From positions 186,001-250,000 of the forward strand of contig JAEZSO010000003.1 in NCBI GenBank assembly GCA_023421795.1: a DNA stretch of 64,000 nt, read 5' to 3'. Source of the DNA: Cyanobacteria bacterium OH_PDB_230 (GTDB lineage: Bacteria; Cyanobacteriota; Vampirovibrionia; Gastranaerophilales; Gastranaerophilaceae). A program made the position numbers and the translations under genes. Positions within the stretch are counted from its first letter, which is position 1; the number at the start of each line of letters is the position of its first letter. Under the pieces are notes generated by a model. That model saw only the letters and a program-made list of their open reading frames with translations. It was not told the DNA's origin and did no database searches. Shown piece by piece: positions 16,899 to 25,791 of this stretch.

Positions 16899-17939
16899 AT
16901 GGAATACATAATATCATTCGCCAGCATATTGGCATTGTTAGTTTTAATTGTAGGATGTTGCACCGTTTTCACAAATGCAATTGAGCATCTCGGTAAAATG
17001 TTGAATATGGGGCATGGAGCAGTTGGTTGCGTTTTGGCTGCTGTAGGCACAGCTCTTCCTGAAACGATAGTTCCCCTGGTTGCAATACTTGGAGCATATA
17101 TCACCGGCGAAAGTGTAGATGTGGGGAGTGAAATAGGTGTAGGAGCCATATTAGGGTCTCCTTTTCTTCTTGTAACTTTGGCTATGCTTGTAACAGGTAT
17201 TTCTCTTTTGTTTTATTCAAAAATGAAACAAAGAGAAAAAGAGATAAATATTGATACAACTCTTTTGCAAAGAGATTTAAGGTTTTTTGCTCTAGGTTAT
17301 TCAATTGCGATTTTGGCAACATTCATTGATTCAAAAACAATAAAAATAATAATCGGATGTTTGCTTTTACTTTTATACTTGATTTACGTATTCAGAACAA
17401 TATTAAAAAGCTGCGCAATCGACTGTGAAGGCGAAATGGAAGATTTATACTTGGTGTCGATTTTGAAAATAAAAGACAAATCACCCACCGTTTTGATTTG
17501 GACTCAGGTTGTAATATCGATATTATTTCTTATATTCTTCTCGCATTTATTTGTAGAAAATATAAAATTTGTATCTCAAAGCCTTAATGTCAGCCCGATG
17601 ATTGTAAGCTTGCTATTAGCTCCTGTCGCCACAGAGCTGCCTGAAATGTTTAACAGCATTATATGGGTAGGAAAGTCCAAAGACACTCTTGCTATGTCTA
17701 ATATCTCGGGAGCAATGGTTTTTCAAAGCTGTATACCAATGTCAATCGGGATTTTCTTAACTAATTGGAAATTTTCTCAGGAAGCTATTTTCAATATAGT
17801 ACTAGTTTATTTAGCTGTCATAGTGCTTTATATAAATACAGTAATAAGCAAAAATAAGCTTAATACAAAGACTTTGCTTATCTCGGGAACCTTTTATATA
17901 GTCTACATAATCTATGTAGCGTATAAATTTATTATTTAG
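16899..17939 (+). CDS. Sodium/calcium exchanger-family membrane protein
   Basis: 346 aa with about ten membrane segments in two inverted halves. Each half carries an alpha-repeat: GAVGCVLAAVGTALPETIVP (about 40-59) with GAILGSPFLLV, and SLLLAPVATELPEMFNS (about 230-246) with SNISGAMVFQS. The conserved acidic residue in each ALPE/ELPE core is present, as needed for cation exchange in the CaCA superfamily. The transported ion is not certain. Divergent from nrnA, with only about 60 bp between them. Confidence 0.85.
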   Translation: MEYIISFASILALLVLIVGCCTVFTNAIEHLGKMLNMGHGAVGCVLAAVGTALPETIVPLVAILGAYITGESVDVGSEIGVGAILGSPFLLVTLAMLVTGISLLFYSKMKQREKEINIDTTLLQRDLRFFALGYSIAILATFIDSKTIKIIIGCLLLLLYLIYVFRTILKSCAIDCEGEMEDLYLVSILKIKDKSPTVLIWTQVVISILFLIFFSHLFVENIKFVSQSLNVSPMIVSLLLAPVATELPEMFNSIIWVGKSKDTLAMSNISGAMVFQSCIPMSIGIFLTNWKFSQEAIFNIVLVYLAVIVLYINTVISKNKLNTKTLLISGTFYIVYIIYVAYKFII

Positions 17940-18014
17940 CCTATATTTAATGACAAAACCTTAATGTTAAGGTAAAATGTATACGCAGGATAAACTAATT
18001 AGAAAGACAATGCT

Positions 18015-19376
18015 TTGTTTGAAAAATTTACCGAAAAAGCTGTAGATGCAGTTAAAATATCTCAAATAACCGCCATAGAGCTGAACCATGAGAAAATATA
18101 TCCTGAGCATCTTCTAATAGGTCTTGCAAAACAAAGATCAGGTATGGTTACAAAAATGTTCTCTATTTCAAAATTGAAGATAGACGAACTCAAAGATTTA
18201 GTAAAAGAGAAACTAAGCTCTAAAACCACAGAAAAACCGATAGAATTCGTTGTTTTCAGTGATAGCGTAAAGCAGATTTTCAACAAGTCATTAAACATAG
18301 CAAAAAAATTAGGTAACAGCTATATTCAGCCCGAGCATATATTTCTGGCGCTTGTCGACGATAAAAATTCTAAGACAAACCAAATATTAAGCGAGCTTGA
18401 TTTTGACATAAGTAAAACAAAAAATGTCCTTCTTAAAGTAATGGACAAAAAGAAAAAAACAAAAGATTTGCATCCCGAAGGAACCGCGAAAAAATTATCG
18501 GAAGATAAATATGGCTACATTCTTTCCATTTTAAAAGAATCAAGTACTTCAGAAATCTTTGAAAGAGCTGTTGCAAAACTTTCCACCTCAAATTACGAGA
18601 TAATGGGAACCGAGCAGATAATCCAGTCAATATTGGAAGATGAGAATACTGATCTTGCCAATATATTAAGTTCTTTAGGAATAAATGCCGATTCATTTGC
18701 GCAAAAACTTGCTGATATTTCTTCAAGACAAGCGGAATTTGAAGACAAACAGGTAATATTTACTCCAAACGCTTTAAAAACAATTCTACTCGCAATCGAA
18801 ACAGCAAAAGAACTAGGTTCAGCTTCAATTCAGCCTGAACATGTTATCTTGGGCCTTTTAAAATCAAAAAGCGGAATTGCTTATAACATATTTAAAGAGT
18901 TCAATGTCGATGATGAACTCTTGGAAGATAAAATTATAAAACCTATCGAAAAGCAAATGAATGAAACGCTTTTGATATTAAGATTGTCTAAACAAGAAGC
19001 AAGAAGAATTGGTAAAAACATTGTCGGAAGTGAACTTATTCTGTTAGGTATGCTTCTTGAAGGAACAGGCCCCGGTGCAATGGTTCTTAAAGAACTTGGA
19101 ATTACCGTAAAAGATGCCAGACAAGAAGTTGAAAAACTAATTGGGGTTTCTGAAGATTACTCTGAAAAAGAGTTCCTGTTCAGCGAAAGAGCAAAACTTA
19201 TACTCGAAGAAGCCTGGAATATAGCTAAAGAAGAAAATAAAACTAAAATCGGCTCCAGACACTTGCTTTTGGCCATATGTAAACACCCTAAATCTCTTGC
19301 TATGAAAGCATTAACTCACCTTGGTGTTGATGTGGTTGAAATTAAACAAGGCTTGCAAAATAAAAATTTATTATAA
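18015..19376 (+). CDS. Clp N-domain repeat protein lacking an ATPase
   Basis: 453 aa made of six successive Clp repeat units, equal to three Clp-N domains, at roughly 1-70, 80-145, 155-235, 245-315, 320-378 and 384-450. The fifth unit (KQEARRIGKNIVGSELILLG, then GPGAMVLKELG) is very like the N-domain of ClpC, and the first starts MFEKFTEKAVDAV as ClpC does. There is no Walker A/B or AAA+ module, so it cannot unfold proteins itself. It may be a substrate- or adaptor-binding protein, comparable to plant ClpT/ClpS-type accessory proteins. The start is TTG with only a weak GAAAG upstream. It precedes the U32 peptidase by 6 bp. Confidence 0.85.
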   Translation: MFEKFTEKAVDAVKISQITAIELNHEKIYPEHLLIGLAKQRSGMVTKMFSISKLKIDELKDLVKEKLSSKTTEKPIEFVVFSDSVKQIFNKSLNIAKKLGNSYIQPEHIFLALVDDKNSKTNQILSELDFDISKTKNVLLKVMDKKKKTKDLHPEGTAKKLSEDKYGYILSILKESSTSEIFERAVAKLSTSNYEIMGTEQIIQSILEDENTDLANILSSLGINADSFAQKLADISSRQAEFEDKQVIFTPNALKTILLAIETAKELGSASIQPEHVILGLLKSKSGIAYNIFKEFNVDDELLEDKIIKPIEKQMNETLLILRLSKQEARRIGKNIVGSELILLGMLLEGTGPGAMVLKELGITVKDARQEVEKLIGVSEDYSEKEFLFSERAKLILEEAWNIAKEENKTKIGSRHLLLAICKHPKSLAMKALTHLGVDVVEIKQGLQNKNLL

Positions 19377-19382
19377 TTAAAT

Positions 19383-21206
19383 ATGCAAAACAAAACAAAA
19401 AAAATTGAACTGCTTGCTCCAGCTAAAAACAAACATATTGCCATAACGGCAATTGATTCAGGAGCAGATGCTGTTTATGTAGGGTATTCAAAGTTTGGAG
19501 CCAGAAGCGCTGCAGGAAATTCTTTGGAGGACATAAAAGAGATAATCGATTATGCCCATATTTTCGGTGTAAAAGTCTATGTGACTTTAAATACAATCTT
19601 CACTGACAATGAGATCGCTGAACTTGAAAAATTAATTAACAACCTGTACGAAATCAATTCAGACGGAATAATCATTCAAGATATGGGAATTTTGGAATTA
19701 AATTTGCCCCCTATCCCCATAATCGCAAGCACCCAGTGTCATAACAATACATTAGAGAAAATAAAATTTTTGGAAGAAACAGGATTCAAAAGGGTTATTC
19801 TTCCTCGAGAGTTCAGCCTCGAAGAAATAAAAAACATATCGGAAAATACGAATATTGAAATTGAAACATTTATCCACGGCGCTCTTTGTGTTTCATACAG
19901 CGGTCAATGCTACTTGAGCCAGGCGATTGGAGGTAGAAGCGCAAATCGAGGCGAATGTGCCCAGCCGTGCAGAAAAAAATATTCTCTTGTTGATGAAAAG
20001 GGTAAATTCATAGCAAAAAACAAATATCTATTGAGTTTAAAAGACTTTAATCTATCCTCTCATCTTAAAGACTTGATTTCAGCGGGAGTGACTTCGTTCA
20101 AAATCGAAGGCAGATTGAAAGATGAATCTTACATAAAAAATGTTGTAAGTTTTTATAGAAAACAAATAGATTCATTGTTAGAAGAATTGGACCTTACAAA
20201 ATCTTCTTACGGCAAGATAGAACACTCTTTCGAGCCTAATCTTGAAAAAACTTTCAACAGAGGCTACACAACATATTTTTTAAATAAAAGATCAAAAGAT
20301 ATTTCTGCTTTAAACTATACAAAATCCTTAGGTGAATTCATCGGAAAAGTCACAAATGCCACAGATAAATCATTTTCTATAAAAGGCAAAAAACTTAATG
20401 TATCGGATGGAATATGTTTTTTCGATGAAAAGCAAGAATTAGTAGGAACAAAAATTCAAAAATATGAAAATGGACTAATCTTCCCAAAATCAATGGCAGG
20501 AATCAAAAAAGGTGTCGATATTTACAGAAATTATGACCATCTTTTTGAAACTATAGAGCTTAAAAAATCGAACAAAAGAAAAATAATTGTATCTTTAGAA
20601 GTAAAAGAAAAAAATGACAACTTGATAATAACTATCAAAGATGAAAATGGAATTTCCACAGATATAAGGGTAAAAAACGAATTTGAAACGGCGAAATCTA
20701 AAGAAAATGCCCATAAGAATATCGAAAAACAATTGTCTAAATTAGGCGGGACAGAATTTTTACTGAATTCTATCTCGATAGATATAAACAATCCCCCATT
20801 CATAGCCGTTTCAGAGCTAAATTCTATAAGAAGAGAGCTGATAGAAAAATTTAGAACTGTTCGTCTCGCTAATTATAAAAAAGAACAAGAATATGAAAAG
20901 TTAAAGCTTATAAAATACCCGCAGCAATCGTTGTCATTTGAAGCCAATGTTTCAAATGAAAAAGCAGAACTCTTCTACGAAAAAAGAGGGGTTACTACAA
21001 TAGAACCTGCTGCAGAATTACAAAAAAGCTTAAAAAATAAAAAGGTTATGACAACAAAACACTGTTTAAGATATTTGTTTGATATTTGCCCGAAACAAAA
21101 AAAACAAAACTATACTCCAAAAACTCTTGAGCTAATAGACGAGCACAATAAAAAATATAAACTTACCTTTGATTGTAAAAAATGTGAAATGTGCATATAT
21201 TTCTAA
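19383..21206 (+). CDS. U32-family peptidase
   Basis: 607 aa. The U32 core is clear: N-terminal LLAPAKNKHIAITAIDSGAD, AVYVGYSKFGARS, FIHGALCVSYSGQCYLS, then the family signature ETFIHGALC and RGECAQPCRKKY with conserved Cys residues, and SFKIEGRLKD. A long C-terminal part (about 380-600) resembles the accessory region of larger U32 proteins and ends with CKKCEMC, a possible metal site. U32 members are described as collagenase-like or as RNA-hydroxylation factors (RlhA/TrhP), so 'peptidase' may be a misnomer. Shares a transcript with the Clp-N protein. Confidence 0.9.
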   Translation: MQNKTKKIELLAPAKNKHIAITAIDSGADAVYVGYSKFGARSAAGNSLEDIKEIIDYAHIFGVKVYVTLNTIFTDNEIAELEKLINNLYEINSDGIIIQDMGILELNLPPIPIIASTQCHNNTLEKIKFLEETGFKRVILPREFSLEEIKNISENTNIEIETFIHGALCVSYSGQCYLSQAIGGRSANRGECAQPCRKKYSLVDEKGKFIAKNKYLLSLKDFNLSSHLKDLISAGVTSFKIEGRLKDESYIKNVVSFYRKQIDSLLEELDLTKSSYGKIEHSFEPNLEKTFNRGYTTYFLNKRSKDISALNYTKSLGEFIGKVTNATDKSFSIKGKKLNVSDGICFFDEKQELVGTKIQKYENGLIFPKSMAGIKKGVDIYRNYDHLFETIELKKSNKRKIIVSLEVKEKNDNLIITIKDENGISTDIRVKNEFETAKSKENAHKNIEKQLSKLGGTEFLLNSISIDINNPPFIAVSELNSIRRELIEKFRTVRLANYKKEQEYEKLKLIKYPQQSLSFEANVSNEKAELFYEKRGVTTIEPAAELQKSLKNKKVMTTKHCLRYLFDICPKQKKQNYTPKTLELIDEHNKKYKLTFDCKKCEMCIYF

Positions 21207-21343
21207 GGAAATATGCCTTTTGTGAAAAATATTAAATAGTGTAACAATATATACTTTTTATGCATACGGTATATATTTTTGGGTTTTATATAAATAGGTG
21301 TGTAATTAAAATTGTATTCTGAAAAATGCAATAGGAGTAAAAA

Positions 21344-23116
21344 ATGAGTATAGTAGACGCTTTACAAGGTGGTAAATTTGAATTTATAAAAGGTGCTGCG
21401 GGCGAAGTTACGATAATACTTGGAAACGGAAAAAACGTTGTAAATGTCGTCGCAGGAAAAGCAAACATCACTACAGGAATGGGTGATGATACTGTTATTT
21501 TTAGCGGTAATTCATTTGATATAACTGACTTTGGCGGTGAAAACTTCTACCAAATCACAGGCAATCTTGAAGATACAACTACTAAAAATACAATGAATTT
21601 AAGTGATGGAAAAGATACTGCTCTTGTAGCGGCTAATAATGTTGATTTTAACGACGGTGATGGTGACTTAACCCTAGTCAGCCTTGGCGATGGTCTTGAC
21701 GTTACAAGCAAAAATGGCGATCACAACATCAGTTTTTGGGGTGATAAAATCAATATAGCTCTAGCTGATGGTGATAATTCAATCCAAACTATCGATAAAA
21801 CACTGAAAAATGCTACAGCCCCAACAATCAAAGTATTAGAAGAAATGGGAATGATCGCCGCTTTAGAAAAAGATACTACAACAAGTGTAAATAACCTCGG
21901 CTCAGAAATTGTAGGCGATGACAGAAATCAAGCAATCATCAACAAATATAACTTGAACCCGGAACAACAAAAAATCCTAAGTCAAATTGACATTACCGCG
22001 GTTTATACAAATGATGCTGCAAAAAAAGGTACCCCTGAATATACAACGAATAAAAGCTTGGTAGGCACTCCTGTTTATCAACTAGTGCCAAGTGTCCAAA
22101 ACAACAACGGATACTATGATTCTAAGACATATACTCCAGGCATGTATGTAATTGCAAAAAGAGATAGCACTTCTAACCATTCTTGGGCTCTTGTATTAGA
22201 TAAAACAACAGGCAAAATAAAAACTAATTCAGATGGATCATACGCAAACGGAGAATGCTTGGTGCAATCTTCAGAAGGTTCTAAAGTTCAAGCTACTGAC
22301 GTTACATATTCTCAATTCTTGAGAACAACATACCAAAACGTTTATACCTTGAATGGCGTATCTGATGTAAACGTTTATACAGGAAAAGGCTCAAATAATG
22401 TTTCTATAACATCTGCTAACGATAAGACAAATTCTATAAAAATAGAAGTCGAAGAAAAGAACAATGCTAATAACAATATATTTATAACTCCTCCATATTC
22501 TGTAACTGATCCAAAAACTTGGACTCAAGATTCTGAGGCAAAACAAGGAAAAACTACTATATATGCAGCGGCCAGCGCTATCCATAACTCTCCACTTATA
22601 GTTGATTTCAATAAAGATGGAAAAGTATCAGCGAAAGCAGGACTTGGTGTTGATATTGATAACAACGGCACAGCTGATGGTGCGGCAGTTGACGGAGATA
22701 AAATGCTTGCAATGTCAGATATCAACGGAAACAAAAATATTGACGGACAAGAAGTGTTCGGAAACAAAACAATAAGCCCATTTACAGGCCAACCATTAAA
22801 TGCAGCAAACGGTTTTGAAGCGTTAAAAGTAATCGCAGAACAAGCAAAACAATATACAGGAATTGACTGTATTAAGTACGGCAGCGTTGATCTTCAATTG
22901 CTTAAAGCAGCATTAGCAAAAGTAGGCGTTAATTTAGGATTCATAAGTGCTGAAAATACAACTGATTTAGAAGATCTTGGACACGTAGCATCAATCAACG
23001 TTACAAACTATGAGGAAAAAGACGCTTCAGGTGATGTCCAACACAGACAGCTTGGTTCTTACATCGACGTTGATGGAACAATGCAAAAAGTCGATGATGT
23101 ATGGTTCAAAGCCTAA
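21344..23116 (+). CDS. Acidic RTX/EF-hand-like, probably secreted protein
   Basis: 590 aa, Asp/Asn/Gly-rich. Residues 20-150 form short repeats of beta-roll style (GNGKNVVNVVAGKANITTG, GMGDDTVIFSG, DGDGDLTL). Residues about 415-480 carry EF-hand-like calcium loops in the order DFNKDGKVSA, DIDNNGTADG, DINGNKNIDGQEVFG, a module seen in calcium-binding proteins exported by type I systems. There is no N-terminal signal peptide, which agrees with type I export, but no transporter genes are nearby. GGAG precedes the ATG and it has its own terminator. Function unknown. Confidence 0.7.
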   Translation: MSIVDALQGGKFEFIKGAAGEVTIILGNGKNVVNVVAGKANITTGMGDDTVIFSGNSFDITDFGGENFYQITGNLEDTTTKNTMNLSDGKDTALVAANNVDFNDGDGDLTLVSLGDGLDVTSKNGDHNISFWGDKINIALADGDNSIQTIDKTLKNATAPTIKVLEEMGMIAALEKDTTTSVNNLGSEIVGDDRNQAIINKYNLNPEQQKILSQIDITAVYTNDAAKKGTPEYTTNKSLVGTPVYQLVPSVQNNNGYYDSKTYTPGMYVIAKRDSTSNHSWALVLDKTTGKIKTNSDGSYANGECLVQSSEGSKVQATDVTYSQFLRTTYQNVYTLNGVSDVNVYTGKGSNNVSITSANDKTNSIKIEVEEKNNANNNIFITPPYSVTDPKTWTQDSEAKQGKTTIYAAASAIHNSPLIVDFNKDGKVSAKAGLGVDIDNNGTADGAAVDGDKMLAMSDINGNKNIDGQEVFGNKTISPFTGQPLNAANGFEALKVIAEQAKQYTGIDCIKYGSVDLQLLKAALAKVGVNLGFISAENTTDLEDLGHVASINVTNYEEKDASGDVQHRQLGSYIDVDGTMQKVDDVWFKA

Positions 23117-23135
23117 TAATATAGAATGATTTATA

Positions 23136-23164
23136 GAAAAAGACCAATTTAATTGGTCTTTTTC
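23136..23164 (+). terminator. Intrinsic terminator
   Basis: AAAAAGACCAAT-TTA-ATTGGTCTTTTT, a perfect stem ending in T residues, 20 bp after the acidic protein gene. Confidence 0.9.
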
Positions 23165-23277
23165 TGTTTTCTCCAAATGCCTTAAAGATTAAGTATTATG
23201 TTTTTTGATGTACAGTTAACTACTTTTGCAAAAAGTAAAAACAATGGTAAAATAATCAAATAGATTTGGAGAAAACT

Positions 23278-24018
23278 ATGAAAATAGTTGATGCCGTTAA
23301 AATAATACCAACGTGCGAAAATTTTAAAAAAGATTTCACCATTTATGCTCTTCTAACGGTAGTTGTTACTGTTTTAAGCTACACTTCCAAAAGTGATTTT
23401 TTTAAAGATACAACAATGTTGTTGCTTTCATCACTCATTATCATTGGATGTGCAATATTAACATGCGGTTACTATTTAGTGGCGCTTAGGAATTATATGC
23501 TTTGTAAGCCCAATTTCCTTCCTGAGTGGTTTAAAAAGCACGATATTAAAGAAATCACAATCGGTGCTCTGAAATATATGCTGGCTTTATTCTTATGCAT
23601 TATTATAGTTGCGTTGTGGAATATCATAGGCATGCACCTTATAAAGACAAACCAATTTGCAGCACCTGTGTTTATCTCTCTTGTAATCATAAATATTAGC
23701 TTTCTTGTAGCGATTATTGTCTTTTTGCCGGCAATTACAATAGAGTTTTGCACCAATTTGAAATTTCGCTCATTTTTTAATCTTCAACAGATAGTTTCGA
23801 TTATTCAAACCGCAGGTTGGCACTACTATAAAGCTGTTGGAATTGTATTGCTTTTAAACCTGATAATTACGGTATTTTATAACTACACGCAAAATATCTT
23901 GTCTCTAAATATTATTTTTTCAGTATTCTCCACCTATGTTTCTTTAATAGCAGCAATCTTTTATGGGGATGTGTTTAGAAAAGTGGTTGAAAAGCGAAAA
24001 GAGCAAGAATCGATATAA
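23278..24018 (+). CDS. Membrane protein, DUF4013-like paralog 1
   Basis: 246 aa from the ATG at 23278, with GGAG 7 nt upstream; an in-frame TTG at 23266 overlaps that site. About six membrane spans. Conserved points shared with the next gene are TCGYYLVALRNYML, PNFLPEWF, FLPAITIEFCTN and the C-terminal FYGDVFRKVVEKRK. The pattern (LRNYM...LP-W) resembles DUF4013 proteins, whose role is unknown. First of three tandem paralogs. Confidence 0.7.
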   Translation: MKIVDAVKIIPTCENFKKDFTIYALLTVVVTVLSYTSKSDFFKDTTMLLLSSLIIIGCAILTCGYYLVALRNYMLCKPNFLPEWFKKHDIKEITIGALKYMLALFLCIIIVALWNIIGMHLIKTNQFAAPVFISLVIINISFLVAIIVFLPAITIEFCTNLKFRSFFNLQQIVSIIQTAGWHYYKAVGIVLLLNLIITVFYNYTQNILSLNIIFSVFSTYVSLIAAIFYGDVFRKVVEKRKEQESI

Positions 24019-24054
24019 ATCAGAATAAGTTTATTGAGTAAGGAGTATGAGAAG

Positions 24055-24801
24055 ATGAAGGTAAAAGAAGCAGTAGGTGAAATACTACAGAACCAAAATT
24101 GGCAAGTGAATATTTCGATATATCTTTTAATCGTTTTATCAAGTTGGATTGTTGGTTTTTTTGTAGAAGATATAAATGCTTTGGGTGCTGTGTTGATTAT
24201 CACGACATTTGCTCTAGCGATTGCTGCGACTTTTTTAACTTTCGGCTACAATATAGCAACGTTAAGAAATTATATGCTGAAAAGGAATCCTTTTCTTCCT
24301 GATTGGATAGCTAATTTCAAAGAGATATTGAGCTTTTCTGCAAAAGCTTATGCGGGAATGTTCTTATATAGTTTAATCTATCTGGCTCTTATATCGCTTG
24401 TTCCTTTTATGCTGTCATTGATCCTTAAGTCACCAGTTTTCATGATTCTGGTTGTGATGTATTCTATATTGGTTATTGTTGCTGTTTTGGCCTTTATGTA
24501 TATGTTACCGGCTATGTTGATTTATTTTTGTACAAACCCAAAAGTAAGATCTTGTTTTAACATAGGGCAAGCAAATAAAATAATAGAACAAGACAGAAAA
24601 AATTATACTAAAGTTTTTCTCAGAGTGTCACTTTGGACATTTATAGCAAGTTTTTTCGCAACTCTATTTTCAAAAATTATGATTTTAAAATTAATTTTCA
24701 CAGCTATGACAGCTTTTGTTGCCTTGATTTCAAGTGTGCTTTACGGAAATTATTTTAGAACAATTTTAGAAGAGCACAAAAAAAGACAGTTAGTTGTTTA
24801 G
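24055..24801 (+). CDS. Membrane protein, DUF4013-like paralog 2
   Basis: 248 aa from the ATG at 24055, 9 nt after AAGGAG. Same architecture as paralog 1: MKVKEAVGEILQNQ amphipathic start, TFGYNIATLRNYML, RNPFLPDWI, MLPAMLIYFCTNPKVRSCFN and YGNYFRTILEEHK, with about six hydrophobic segments. The end shared with paralog 1 (F-Y/L-G-x-x-F-R) supports recent common origin. It lies 36 bp after paralog 1, so both are probably co-transcribed. A fragment of a permease gene follows it on the other strand. Confidence 0.7.
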   Translation: MKVKEAVGEILQNQNWQVNISIYLLIVLSSWIVGFFVEDINALGAVLIITTFALAIAATFLTFGYNIATLRNYMLKRNPFLPDWIANFKEILSFSAKAYAGMFLYSLIYLALISLVPFMLSLILKSPVFMILVVMYSILVIVAVLAFMYMLPAMLIYFCTNPKVRSCFNIGQANKIIEQDRKNYTKVFLRVSLWTFIASFFATLFSKIMILKLIFTAMTAFVALISSVLYGNYFRTILEEHKKRQLVV

Positions 24802-24805
24802 GTTT

Positions 24806-24850
24806 TTAACCCTTAGCGGCGCCTTCATTTTGTTTAAGCAAAGTGTTTTG
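24806..24850 (-). pseudogene. Remnant of an ABC permease 3' end
   Basis: On the minus strand this encodes a 14-residue tail ending QNEGAAKG and a stop codon. The intact permease at 25792 ends QNEGAVKG; the two tails match at 22 of 27 bases. Nothing upstream resembles the rest of a permease. It looks like the leftover 3' end from a tandem duplication that copied a DUF4013-like gene together with the tail of the convergent permease. Confidence 0.6.
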
Positions 24851-24878
24851 TTAGATTCCAACGGAAAAGGAATATAGT

Positions 24879-25790
24879 ATGAAAATTACTGAAGCTATAA
24901 AAACTGTTTTTAAACAAGAAAAAATTATAAAAACATTTATATTATTAGCTACCTTTACTCTAATAAGTTATTATATTTTCCTATATTTACCAGCATTTAT
25001 GCCTGAAAACGTTTTCTCAAAACCGCATTTAAGCGCATTATTGCTTTTTACCATTTGTACAGATTTGTATTTGTCTGGCTGCTATTTAACAATAACTAAA
25101 AACATAATATCCAGCAATAAGTTTGGTAACTGGTTTAGTAGAAACAGCAATATTTTTTTGTTAGGAGCAAAATTTCAGACCGGGCTTATTAGTTACGGAG
25201 TAATGCTAGGGTTGGTTTCCATTCTTGTAGGGGTATTCGTCAGGGTTTGCCTCGTAGGATCGTGTAACGTAATTGTAGGTTATATAACAATTATCACACT
25301 TGCTGTTGCTTGCATTTTTGGAACAAGATTCACAAGCTATGCAATAACGCTAGGATTGATAAAATTTATCGTGGATACCCATCCTCATCTCCAAATAGGG
25401 ATGTATCCTAATATTATAAATAGCGCTTCAATAATGTCATCTATTTTATTATTGATTTTGACTTTTACTATAGTGATTATTTATCCTTCGATAATAATTA
25501 ATTTCTTGCAAAAAAAGACTGTTTCTTCCATATATCAATGCCAAAATATCCTACAAATAATTAAAGCAAATACAAAAAAATATTGCAGTTTAATCAGGAA
25601 ACTTCTTTTGGTGTCCTTTTTGGGATGCTTTATAATAATCACTTATGCCTGTATTGTTTCAGCAATTTCCAAAAACTTAAATCCAATTGTAATTCAAATA
25701 TTTGTTTCGATTATGTTTGTTTTAATATCATTAGTTTCTAATGTATTAATAGCTGACTATGCAAGGGAAACAGATAATAATGCTGTTTAA
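24879..25790 (+). CDS. Membrane protein, divergent paralog 3
   Basis: 303 aa, longer than its two neighbours. The amphipathic start MKITEAIKTVFKQEKIIK matches the starts of paralogs 1 and 2, then SGCYLTITKNIISSNKFGNW replaces their LRNYM region and VLIADYAR their C-terminal motif. About seven hydrophobic segments. AAAGGA lies upstream of the ATG. It appears to be a diverged third copy, separated from copy 2 by the permease remnant. No function can be assigned. Confidence 0.65.
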   Translation: MKITEAIKTVFKQEKIIKTFILLATFTLISYYIFLYLPAFMPENVFSKPHLSALLLFTICTDLYLSGCYLTITKNIISSNKFGNWFSRNSNIFLLGAKFQTGLISYGVMLGLVSILVGVFVRVCLVGSCNVIVGYITIITLAVACIFGTRFTSYAITLGLIKFIVDTHPHLQIGMYPNIINSASIMSSILLLILTFTIVIIYPSIIINFLQKKTVSSIYQCQNILQIIKANTKKYCSLIRKLLLVSFLGCFIIITYACIVSAISKNLNPIVIQIFVSIMFVLISLVSNVLIADYARETDNNAV

Positions 25791-25791
25791 A

